Source of the DNA: Cycas panzhihuaensis
Lineage: Eukaryota > Cycadophyta
Direction of reading: 5' to 3'
Length of the DNA: 64,000 bases
Assembly (NCBI GenBank): GCA_023213395.1
Contig: CM041465.1
Location: 20,212,001-20,276,000, forward strand
Shown: positions 35,282 through 45,946 of the stretch, one piece after another
Layout: each line of letters opens with the position of its first letter
How positions within the stretch are numbered: position 1 is the stretch's first letter
Notes under the pieces: generated by a model
The model's database searches: none
Seen by the model: the letters and a program-made list of their open reading frames with translations, nothing else
What the model was told of the DNA's origin: nothing
Position numbers and translations under genes: made by a program

Positions 35282-36052
35282 TATGGACCACTTTTTATAA
35301 ATAAGTAAGTGATTAATATATAAGATTATAAGCCAATATAGAAGCTAACATCATTGGGTGTACATAACTTGAAACTTAAATGTAGGATGTGTAATCAACC
35401 TAATAACCTCTGGAAGTATGCCTTTGGGGGTCACTAAAGATAAGGATATTTAAGCCTATACTATCACTATATTAGGGGCTTAATAGTCCTCGAAGGAAAG
35501 ATATAGGTCACCTACAAAGGACATCCATGTATCAGAACATAGATTTAGAGACTTGTAAATAGCACACAAGACTTTCCCTTTTGGCAGGCACCTTCTCAGA
35601 GTCAGGTTGGGCAAGGGCATCCTCAATTTACTAAGTAGCCTAAGAAAAGACTCTCCTATCCTAATGGTAGAAGGAAGGAGAGAAAGGATTAAAACCTTCT
35701 TCCAAAGAAGAGGAGAAGGAGAAGAAGTAGGCCATAATAAGATAGGGGCCTATAGGATAAGTAAGAGAGATAGTTGGTCAAAAGGTGCGAAGGGGATTTA
35801 GTACGTATAGACCAAATCTAAGAAATACAAGTTAGTTGCAAGTTTGATCGAAGATCACCTAAATGGGATACCTCTAGGGGATTTAGTACGTATAGACCAA
35901 ATCTAAGAAATACAAGTTAGTTACAAGTTAGACTAGGAATGTAAGTTGGTCAATTATGCTAAGAGTTTTAGGTAGTGTCTTGTCTTATTTAAGGAGTAAG
36001 ATCATGTGGAAATGCAAGATATCAATGCCCAAAGAATGTTATTCAATAAGAA

Positions 36053-36089
<37 letters not shown>

Positions 36090-36091
36090 TT
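36053..36091. repeat. (CT)n microsatellite
   Basis: About 39 bp of CT with one CTAT interruption, within the Tat1 LTR. Confidence 0.95.
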
Positions 36092-38110
36092 TTCCTATCC
36101 ACTCTCTCTTTTCATTTCTTCAATTGAAGATTAAGTTAAAGGAGGAGGGGGCATAAGGGAGAGAAAGAACATGAACGACCTATACAACCTTTCCTAGTGA
36201 TGTAAGAAAGAAGGATAACTATCAAAACCAAATTCCACTTCCCTAATCCTACCCCTATACCTATACATACATATGGAATGCAAAAATGGGTGTAGCAAGG
36301 AAAAGAAAACCTTTCAATAGGTTTGTCACTTTTTCCTTTAGGGGGAGGAATAAGAAGTGCATTTGTTCAAGCTACCATTTCTATGCTCATGCAAGTGACA
36401 AGGAAAGATAGGGCCTATATATGCTAATGTGAAATGAAAGTGCAAAAATGAATATGCTCCTTTTATGCTTTCCCTTGATGAATGCAAGTGTGCAAGCAAG
36501 TGATTGCAAACTATATGCAAATGTAATTAAGTTCCTTTTAAGGAAGAGGGGGGGAGAAGCAAAGAAGAAGGAAGAGGAGAAGAGTTGGATGGGGTGCACT
36601 TGGAAATGGACTACTTGATAAAGTCCCTCTCTTTCCCTTCTTCATCTTCCCTTTACCCATCACCTTATGCACTAAGTCATGGTAGACATTATGGATGAGG
36701 TCGTAGGTAGGGCTTTCTTACCTTCCTTGAAGTGTATTATGAAAGGATAAAGAACGTAAAAAGAAACATTTAGGGAAACATAAACATAAAGGAAACAAAC
36801 ATACCTTTTAGTTTACAACACAATCCTATTTACTAGAGAAGAGTGGTGCTTCTTGCATGAACAAACCCTTTCAACAACAAGCAAGAGCATGCATATGTAT
36901 GTATGTATTGATGTGTGTGTGTATTCTCACTAAAATGAAGTTCAAACATTCTTAATATTTTGGAAGAAATAAATAATGCAATTTACAACTTTCCTTATGT
37001 GCCAAAATGTTTCCAAGAACTTCTAAGGGAAATAAAGGGGGGTCTAAAGCTAAGAAAAAGAGAGCCTTAGAATGGCTAGCTCCCTTAACTAAGCTACATC
37101 CTACATGATCAAGTACTCTAAGAATGAGTTAGAAGAGGATTGAAAGCATCAAGTAACCAAAGATAGAGACAACTTATGAGAAGTATAAGAAGTTGTAAAA
37201 CATACAAAAGAGTGTAAATCTCATGAAAATCAAGGCATGCAATGGAATTTACTCCTAAATAGTATGTATATGATCAAATTACAAGCATTAAAAGGCTGTA
37301 ACTGGTACAATCAGTAAAAGAGCCTCACCCATAGGGGTTTCTTGGTGTGTAGGATGGATACAGTGTAGGAAACTAAGAGAGGTAGGGGGTTTCCTTGGAG
37401 GATATGGTTGTAGGAGCTGGAACTCTAGATGTGAACTCCCCTTCTCCCTCTTAAGAGAGTTCCACAATTTGCCTAACTATACGTAAAGAATACCTAAGGG
37501 ATTTAGAGGCGTAACCAATAGAGGAAGGAAGGGTTTACCTTCCTTTAGACACCCAAAATAGATGAAATATATGCCAAACTTATAACAAATATAGCTATTA
37601 AGTAAACACACTTACTAAAGGAGAGGAATAGTATAAATAAACCTATTTGTAGCTATAAAATTGAAGCAAAATAAATGTTACCTCATATGCAAATAGAAAG
37701 AGATAAGAATCCCACTTTTTAGGTGAAGAAGGGTTCCTTTTGGAGGTGAGAAGGAGATTCAAAGCCTTGAAAATCTTAGTACCACTACTGGAGTGAGCAC
37801 CAAGGAGGAAGGATTTACTAGAGAAGGTCTGGTTCAGACCTACATTTTAAGTTTTTGCCCTTGAAGAAGAAGAAAATATAGAATAGGAAGAGAGATTAGA
37901 AGTGTAGGTAGGAGGCATTTTTTCCTTTCATATGAGAGCCAAGAGACATAAAATGAACTCATATTTGGGTTTTTATGCCTAAATTAGGGTTCTCGCGTGA
38001 TTAGGATTCACTCTAGATGGGAAATAGTGGTCTGACATGTGTTAGTCTTATAATAAATGTGAAATTGACCATTGTCAGGCTACGAAAGTCAATAAATAGT
38101 CACCCCATGA

Positions 38111-38136
38111 TAAACTTTGTAGTACTACAAAGTTTA
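38111..38136. repeat. Perfect 26-bp palindrome in Tat1 LTR
   Basis: TAAACTTTGTAGT joined to its exact complement ACTACAAAGTTTA. It lies about 570-590 bp from the 5' end of the LTR in element orientation, as in both Tat2 LTRs. Confidence 0.9.
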
Positions 38137-39214
38137 GCATAGTACTACAAATATTGTTATGGTGCAAATAAAACATGAAGAAAAATAAAAAGGGAGCCTA
38201 GGAGACCCCTAAAAGAAGAGTCCTACGATGAAAAAGAGAGATACGATGGATTGGTAAGGCTTTTAGTAGACTTCTAAGCAGTGGTGGGGCCTCCTAAATA
38301 TGCAAAAGAGGATAATAGAGGCCCTAACGAGGGGTGTAAAATATATACGAAGGTGATTAAGCCCAAAATGAGGTGTTAGGGATCATGTACAAGGCCAATC
38401 ATGAGCAAAAAGATGGGCTGTGGGGGCCTATGAGTACCTGAGAGTGCTAAGGAGGTGTCATGAGAGGTTGTGTGGCACCATAGGACCATGGTCCTAAGTC
38501 ATCATAGGCTAGATCATAGTCACAAGCATAAAATGGGAAGGTAAACTAGGCATCTCAATTATGTATGTAATAACATTATACAAAATGCAACCATTTAGCA
38601 TATCATCACATCCTAAAGTAAACAAGGAGTAAGAGTAGAGATGTATACCTATGCCTACTTAATAGGCGCTATCCATGTCTATTCCCGGTAGTTGGGAAAC
38701 AATACCTCCTTGGTAGTAAAGCCTTATTGTTTGAGAGCATCTGGCAATGGAGAATGTTATCAACATGAAATAATTAGTATTGTCTATTAATGCAAGGGTG
38801 TCATCATCCAAGGAAATGGCAAGTGTTATGGAAGATTGCATGGACAAGGAAAGGAATGGAGTGACATGGAGCCTGACCATGCATTGCCCAAGAGTCTAGT
38901 ATAAAAGAATGAGGGGATGGGGGGGTTGTCCCCATCACCCTTATGCAAGATGAGTGCTATGCAATGTCATAAGCACAATCAATAAGAAAATGTAAGAAAA
39001 ATATCTATGCATATTGAGAGTCAAAGTATAAGAGCATCGTGCCATAGATGGTACGAAGATAGGATGAAGAAATAAACCTGGTGGTCACCATAGTTTAACC
39101 TCATTAGTGGTCTGATTTTAGAGGTATGAAGCGATCATAATAAAGAGAGAGAATGACCCTAGAGCCTGGGTGGTCAGGAAACCCATTAGGCTACTTAGAG
39201 AGGATCATATAAGA

Positions 39215-39617
39215 GGGGGAGACAATGCTCAAGGATGCAATAAACAAGGCCATTTGCCTTAGTATTCAGATCTTGAGGAATGTGTTGAACATCCATAGAA
39301 GAGAAGAGAGATAATATGGACCTAGTAGTCAAAGTAAGGGCTCTCAATCATGGGCAATGCACCTGGTAAACTTGGGTTAGTTATGACACAAGAATCTAGG
39401 AGTCATAATAGAGGATGATAGGGCCATGGTAGAAGCAAAGTGCATTGGTAAGGGCTTCAATAACATCTATGAATTCAACCTCATTATTTATAGCCTCAAG
39501 TAGAAAGATTCTAGAATTCATATAGTCATTTTCAAAGGGATCACAGAGGATCCATATGGCTATGGAAGGTCCACAGTTGCCATGACTTCCTCCATTTATG
39601 AAGATAAGCAATACCAT
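39215..39617 (-). pseudogene. aRH domain of Tat1
   Basis: The frame 39617-39396 gives LIFINGGSHGNCGPSIAIWI, NNEVEFIDVIEALTNALCFY and IILYYDS, then after a stop an IPQDLNTKANGLVYC block. Against the family pattern, the first catalytic aspartate is asparagine (INGG) and the last is asparagine (KAN). The order aRH, PPT, LTR on the minus strand matches Tat2. Same function as 1986-2395, lost here. Confidence 0.72.
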
Positions 39618-40176
39618 AGAAAAAAAAGGTAGAGTTTAAATCAATTCATAAAAGAGATGATGACGATAGTGCTAAGATAAAAAAAGGGTAATGATAGGGG
39701 TACAACAACTCATAAAAGCTATAAATATGGATCATGAGAGGATAGGAGAGCCCTGGAGGTAGGCTACCAAGCTCGAGGAAGGATTTCCAGGTGAAAGAGT
39801 GAGAAAAGATTAGTAAATATACTCTTCTGGGGCCCTTAGGGGTCATAAAAGGGCCTGTGGAGGCCTAAAAGGGAGGAGGAGCTTCCCTTGGGATCCTAGA
39901 AGGCTTAAATAGATGACGAAAATGGATCTAGGACACCAAAATAAGCCAAAGGAGTATAAACATAGTCATGTTTTAGAGCAGCACAAAAATCAATATGGAA
40001 AGGGCCACTAGGAAGCTGAACAACTCATCATAAATACACTAAAAGGAAGTAAAAAGGAGGCTACAGGAGTAAAAAGGGGGATCATACCCTAAAGACAAAG
40101 GGAATAAGGATGAAGAAGTGATCCTGAGGGCTATCATGGTAAGGATGATGAAGGTGGTACCCCAAGGAGCCCCGCG

Positions 40177-40183
40177 TATAAAA
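40177..40183 (+). promoter_or_regulatory. Candidate TATA box for the antisense PMD gene (Tat1)
   Basis: TATAAAAAGGG at the place equivalent to 45257 in Tat2 and 1447 in Tat0. Its gene is now split by Tat2: the next PMD exon lies at 62386. Confidence 0.45.
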
Positions 40184-40688
40184 AGGGCAAAAGGATGAAA
40201 ACATAATTTATTTTCACAAGCCCCATGAGAGATCTGTAGCCCTTCCCTTTGAGCAGTGAGGCTATACTACCATTCAAGAGCACCTAGCAGGAGATCCATC
40301 CATTTGATCAAAGTAAGAGGATAGCCGCTGGAATCATGAAAATGAGATGGTGGCGATCAGACTTGATCTAATGAGTGGATTGTACCCTAGCCTTCTTATT
40401 TTGTTAGTTGAATTTAATGACTTTTTTACAGTTTTTTGGGCCCCATAAGGGTGATCAGGATCCCTAGAGCTCGAATGAGGCCCAAGGAAGGGGGGGACTA
40501 GGGCATTATGTAGCCTTGGTCCTAGTGAGCCAAGCTAGGCCCACTCATAAAATTTTTGGTTCTTTTAGGGCCACCCCCCTTTTTTAGAGGGGGTATCTAC
40601 AGCCCTACGGTATTTGTCACAGTGCCACGAAGTTTGTAGTTAAGCCACCAAAAAAATAGGAATTTATTAGTGAGGGCCATATCAATAT

Positions 40689-40702
40689 CTATGGTACCAT
40701 AG
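40689..40702. repeat. Palindrome CTATGGTACCATAG (Tat1, internal)
   Basis: A perfect 14-bp core followed by AGTTTA on the right arm only. It is the decayed Tat1 counterpart of 45776-45801 and 946-975. Confidence 0.6.
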
Positions 40703-40794
40703 AGTTTAATGCAAGGTAGAGATTAAATAGAAGAAAAAAGAAAAAAGAGGCTTGGATGGGTGGATTGACTCCATCAGATGGAGCTTTAGTCATT

Positions 40795-43772
40795 TGGAAT
40801 CACGTCTATGGGGATGGTAACTACACCTAGTTGGGATTAAGACTATCAATGGAAGGCTTCGAGATGAAGGGATTAAACCAACAAGTGTAAGGAAGCACCC
40901 ACACAAGGCATCCAGGCATTAGAACGTAGGTTCAGGACCCATGAATGACACACAACTTCCTCTAGGTAACTTAACTTTTGACTTCAAAGGGGAGCATAAG
41001 TGAGGGGCATCCTCAGTTGCCTGAGTAACCTCAAAACAAGGGTTTTCCCGCCGTTGGATGGCCAAAAGGGGAAGGCAAGACCCAATGAGGAAGAGGATCC
41101 TCATGGAAAAAAAAAACTAAGGGATGTAGATGAGATGTGTGTAAGTACAATGAGGCGAAAAGGAGGAGATCTTAGGGGACGAGTCCTCTAGAACTAACCC
41201 ACCCAAAGGGAGTGCTAGACAGACAAAAAGTGGTCACAGAAGGAGTTCCTACCACTTCACATGCGACAGAGTCTAATTTCTATATGCAATAACAGGGCAG
41301 AGACTAGTTGTATGTGTATGCAAATGAGAGGTATATAAAGCATATATGTGCAAAGAACAATAAATACACTTTTCTCTCATTTTCCCTCAAAGATAAATCC
41401 TCACTCTCATTTTGTTTTAAGCAAGGGAAAGAAGAAGAAAAAAGAGATAAACCAAGATATAATACAAAGTGCACGGTAATGCAATTGAATAGAAAGAGGG
41501 GAGGGGATATCTCCTAACGAACGCTCTTCCCTAAAGTACAAACTAATATGCAAAGAAATGATATGAGTTGGTTCCCTTTTACTTTATTCTCTTTTGTCTT
41601 TTCCATGCAAACGTATAAACTAAAAGAAGCAAGAACAGACCAACGAAATGAAAGCGACATACTTGGAAGAGCTATGCAACTGAAATGTGATTTCCATCTT
41701 GTGCTACACCCACTTCCTCTTTTCCCTTTCCCGATGCATGAGCAGCATAGGGGTTTCCATACCTCCCCCAAAATAAAAGGAAAGAAGTGAGAAAACACAA
41801 AGGAAAAAAGGAACTATACAAGGGCTAGAACAACCAAAGGAAAGAAGGCCAAGAAACATAACTGGATTATTTTTGTTTACCCTTCTCCACAAATGGCGAA
41901 GCAAACTTGCAAGCAAAAAGTTCCTTGCCCTTTCCAAAGGGGGATGTTAGGCTACAAAGTAAGTATAAACATGTATATGTAATAGTAAAATGCTGAAATG
42001 TTGAAAGTTAGAGTGTTTCAAGTTAAGTAATCTTCCACCAAGGAATAACCCTACATCTCCCAAGAAAACCAACAAAAGAAGATAAGGTATGGGCGAGGTT
42101 AGATTCAGAATGGTTAACCCTCTAACAAGTACACCTCCAAGTTGCCCTTAGACATAGGAAACAATAGATTGGGATAGCCTATTAGCAGTGAATAGTAAGG
42201 GAAACAAACATCACGAGGTTTACAAATGTTGCCTATGTTGCAAGTATGCTACGTGCAATAAATTATAATGTTGGCTAAGCTACGACCTAAGATGGATGAG
42301 GGACACCATTTGGGGCTAGAAGAGCTACCCAAGAGAGTCATGTATGCCTAGAAATAGTGCATTAAGGGCTACATACATTGACAGCCAGTGTAGGCCAATT
42401 CCTAGAGACTCCCTGGTAACACAAGAGAGGCACAAGTAGAAGAGAGGAAAGAGGAGAAGGGGGTTTCCCTTGAGGAGAAGCCCTAGTTGGGTATAGAACC
42501 CACCTTATCTCCTTTCTCTCACTCTTTAAGATCCTCTCCCATAACCTCTTTGGAAAAACTAGGAGAGGGTAGGGAGATGAAGAGGGCAGAAATACAAGAA
42601 ATGGAGGAGTACCTCTTGTATACACTTAAAAAATAGAGAAAGGAGGGATATGCTCAAAGATCTAACCTTTTAGAAGATAGTCCAAAGGAAAGACATGGAA
42701 CAATAATGAAATAATACCTACTAGGCTGAGTAGGAGGCAAGTTTACCCCTGAGAACAATAGGAAACAACAGATTTGATATGCTTATAGCGGGGTCCTTAG
42801 GAGGATGTTGCAATATGGAAACTAACTTGTTGAAAGTTGTAAGAAGGGCATGGAGGCCGAACTTCGGTATGAATCCTTGCTTGGAGACATTTGTTGGTGA
42901 GCCTACTACTTTAGATTGGAGCTATAATGGGCTAGCCTTAGGCTAGACCATAGGGAACTCGAGTGTTGCAGGGTGTTCCTATATAAAACTCCTATGGAAG
43001 AAAGAGAAGAGAAAGTGGAAGAAGTGGAGGAAAATGAGGTTGTTTTGGGCTTTATACCTAACCCTAGGCTGAATGGATGATTAGGGTTGAGGTAGGGCTT
43101 GAGAGGTGTCAAAGCCACATGGTAATTTCATGAAAAAAGTGAACTTTATCCTGGCAAATTTTTAAAAACGTGTTATAATAGTTGCCCCATGGTAAACTTC
43201 ACGGTATCGCAAAGTTTACCGCGATACCACGACATTTGCTGCAATGTGGTGAAAGAGACCAAAATAGGGCTAAAAGGGCATTCCTGGGAGCCTTAAAAGA
43301 GGGTAACCCAAGCCTAGGTGGGAATGGCCCTCTATTCAGATGGCTGGGGATAGTCAAATAAAGGGGATGACCTAAACTGGATTGGGTACCAAAGCGACAA
43401 GACTCCTAGGAAAATGATAACTGGCATAAAGATAAACCAATCACACTCAGTGGGGTGCTAAGAGCTATGATATGACAAGGGGTATGATGGATCACACAGG
43501 ATTAGTGGTGATTAGGATAACACAGAGGTGCATAGAAGGATTGTGGAGTGCCATGGGGATGCATGTCCCACTAATCATCATAGGTTGAAAGAGTAACAAG
43601 CAGTATGATCAAGTAACATGTGCAAGGTGATCATTCAAGTGTGATAGTTAGCCATGCAATGAAATGATGATGTTATTTACCTTTCTAGAGAAGTGGTAAG
43701 GTAAAGGATAGAAGCATACCTACACTACCTGTGTTGACTTGCTAAGAACCTATTCCCAGGAGCTGGGAAACA
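40795..43772 (-). repeat. 3' LTR of Tat2
   Basis: 2978 bp, aligned along its full length with 59311-62313 (for example identical GAAAACCAACA, CATCACGAGGTTTA and GGGGTGCTAAG blocks). It contains the family palindrome at 43191-43220. Small frames within it (41514-42625) are present in both LTRs but look unselected. Confidence 0.9.
43191..43220. repeat. Family palindrome in Tat2 3' LTR
   Basis: GGTAAACTTCACGGT and ATCGCAAAGTTTACC pair with three mismatches. It lies 552 bp inside the LTR. Confidence 0.8.
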
Positions 43773-43782
43773 CTACCCCCTT
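43773..43782 (-). other. Polypurine tract of Tat2
   Basis: The minus strand reads AAGGGGGTAG directly before the LTR start TGTTTCCC. Tat1 has AAGGAGGTAT at the same place. This fixes the element orientation. Confidence 0.75.
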
Positions 43783-44289
43783 GGTAGTAGAGCCTCGTAG
43801 CTTAGAGGCGTAATGCAATGGTGAATGCTGGCAACACAATATTAGTAGCATATATATATACAAATCATAATAATAGTGCAAACCAAGGGTGATGACAAGT
43901 GTCATGGCAGAACATGTGGGTGTATAAACAAGGGTAAGAAAATCATAGAGGCTACCTATGTGTCACTATATAAACAACAGGTAATAATAATAGATGAGAG
44001 GGATGCCCCCATCATAAGAATAAGATAAATGGGTGGTGAAGGCCATACATAAGACTTGATAGATGTCATAAATAAGGAGCTATGTGTAGACATAAATCAA
44101 GAATAACGAGTATTATAAATTGTGGTTCTAAGAGTAGAGTGAAGAAGACAAACTTGGTGGTCGTTATAGTCTAACCTCATTAGCGACTGACTTTCAGAGG
44201 TACAAATGGATCATAATATGAAGTGCAAGATGACTCAAGACTTGGGTGCATGGGTGACCAGACAAGTCTCTCAAGGTGGGTCACTAAGG

Positions 44290-44693
44290 AGAGGAAGGCA
44301 ACGCTCAAGGACGAGATGAACTAAGCTATCTGCCTCAACATTGAGAGCCTGAGAGATGTGTCAAATGTCAACAGATGAAATATAAGCCAACAAGGATCTG
44401 GCAGTCGAGGCAAGGGCTCTTAGGTATGGGCACCACACCTAGTAGACCTGGGTGAGATGGGACACCACAATCTGAGAGTTGCAAAGGAGGACAATGGGTC
44501 CATGGTGGAAGCAGAGTGAATTGGTAAGGGTCTCAATAACAGTTGTGTACTCATCTTTGCTATTGATGGCTTCAGGAAGGAAGACCCCAGAATGCATGAA
44601 GTCATGTCTAGAAGGTTCATGGAGAATCCACGCAATGACCAAAGTGCCAGGGTTACCATAACTTTCACCATCGCTAAAAATAAATAAAGTCAT
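44290..44693 (-). pseudogene. aRH domain of Tat2
   Basis: Frame 44693-44439 gives MTLFIFSDGESYGNPGTLVI, GVFLPEAINSKDEYTTVIE, FHHGPIVLLCNSQIVVSHL. The following frame carries ISQALNVEADSLVHLVLE. The first D (FSDG), the E (KDEY) and the last D (EAD) are kept. The third catalytic site reads CNS where Tat0 has CDS. The motif SDGxSxGNPG with NxxxEY is typical of the additional archaeal-type RNase H in Tat-lineage elements. The preceding segment shares CTACCGAGACCT and a pyrimidine tract with Tat0, followed directly by ATGACT, so this domain may be expressed from its own start or exon rather than as part of a pol polyprotein; that is inference. Confidence 0.78.
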
Positions 44694-44696
44694 GAC

Positions 44697-45256
44697 AAAA
44701 GACTGGAGGTCTCGGTAGAAAGGAAAAATACCGATGGGACTGGTGAGTAGAGAGGACTCAACAGTGAGAAACCATCATAAAAGATCCAAATAGTTGTCAA
44801 TAAAGGCCGCAAAATATAGGAAGAACCAAAGATAAGACTACCTGAAGGTGAAGAGGGTTGTCTAGTGAATAGGAAGGAACCAGTGGTGAAAAGGCCCCTC
44901 TAGGGATGCCAAAGGTCACGTAACAAAGTGAAACACAGTCCCAAATGGAGGGGATACTTCCTTTGGAAGCCCCAAAGACATGAACAGGCAACAAAAATGG
45001 ATCTAAGATGGTGAAATGAGTCAAACGGGTATAAACTCAAGTATATATGGAGGCAGCATACAAAATGAGGTGGAAGAGGCCTCGTAAGGCCAAGGAAGAG
45101 GTACTATAAATGCACCCAGTGGGTTCAAGAAAAAAGAAGGCCACAGAGATAAAATGAGAGATAGACCTAAAAGGAAAAGGTGATTAGGGAAGGGAGATGG
45201 TCTCAAGGGCTGTCGCAGCAAGGGAAACAAGAGAAGTACCTATCGGGCCCCCCATC
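44697..45256. other. Conserved spacer between aRH and antisense promoter
   Basis: It aligns in part with 1510-1980 and 39640-40170. Minus-strand frames of 69-75 codons here are hydrophobic and do not match in a shared frame among copies, so I do not call a gene. Confidence 0.5.
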
Positions 45257-45263
45257 TATATAA
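45257..45263 (+). promoter_or_regulatory. Candidate TATA box for the antisense PMD gene (Tat2)
   Basis: CTATATAAGGAAAACTCA on the PMD strand, about 690 bp before the candidate coding exon. The segment after it is conserved in Tat0 (AGATCTGATGAGTGGAT against AGATCTGGTGACTGGAT), as expected for a leader or first exon. Confidence 0.5.
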
Positions 45264-45775
45264 GGAAAACTCAGTGAAAGTGGAATTCATTTGCATGGGC
45301 TCACGAATGATTTAGAGCTCTTCTCCTTACGCAGCAGAGTGCTGCCCAACTTTAGAGGTACACAAGGAGAGATCTGACTGTTGGATCAGGATGTAGAGAT
45401 AGCCAATGAGACCAGAGAGACAAGATGGCAGTAGTGAGGCTAGATCTGATGAGTGGATTACATGTACCTAAACCCATTTCATCGTTAAAGTTTGATTATT
45501 TTTAGTGACGTTTTATGTAGTTTTGGGCCCCTTATGGGCAAATAATAATCTCTTGGAGTCTGAATTGGACCCAATGAGATGAGGGACTAAGGCATTAGGA
45601 AGCCTTGGTTCCAGTGGGCCTGAGTGTGGCCCACCCAAGCAAAAATTTTATTTTTTTTGGGAAGGAAACCCCTCATTTTGGGGAGGTGATGCCAATATAA
45701 TGATAAACATTGTGGTGCCACAATATTTGCTACAGGGTTGCTAAGATGAGGATAAAATATCAGTGGGCCACATAC

Positions 45776-45801
45776 TAAACTCTACAGTACTACAGAGTTT
45801 A
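45776..45801. repeat. Family palindrome upstream of PMD (Tat2, internal)
   Basis: TAAACTCTACAGT and ACTACAGAGTTTA pair with two mismatches. It lies 145 bp before the candidate 3' splice site at 45946. Confidence 0.8.
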
Positions 45802-45946
45802 GCATAATACAAAGGTAGACTAACTAAAAAACATAAAAGATGGCCCAAAGGATAGCTGAATCTTAATATAGGAGGAGTGAGAGGTGGTCCTGAAGGTAGG
45901 CAAGTAGGTTTAGATAGGTTTTAACCTTTTTTTGGGTGTTTTTCAG

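Larger units (their letters stand above)
35411..38701 (-). repeat. 3' LTR of Tat1
   Basis: The left end TGGAAGTATGCC corresponds to TGGAATCACGTC of Tat2, and the right end GGGAAACA is identical. Length is 3291 bp. The PPT (minus AAGGAGGTAT) follows at 38702-38711. It includes a CT microsatellite (36053-36091) and a perfect 26-bp palindrome (38111-38136). Clearly the same family as 40795-43772 but strongly diverged. Confidence 0.75.

Noticed and set aside
40790-40794. TCATT as target duplication of Tat2 (TAATC at 62314)
   Set aside because: Only three of five bases agree; not enough to claim.
41514-42625. Several 60-94-codon frames in the Tat2 LTRs, repeated at 60108-60483 and elsewhere
   Set aside because: Present in both LTRs by copying, but frames are not maintained among Tat0, Tat1 and Tat3.
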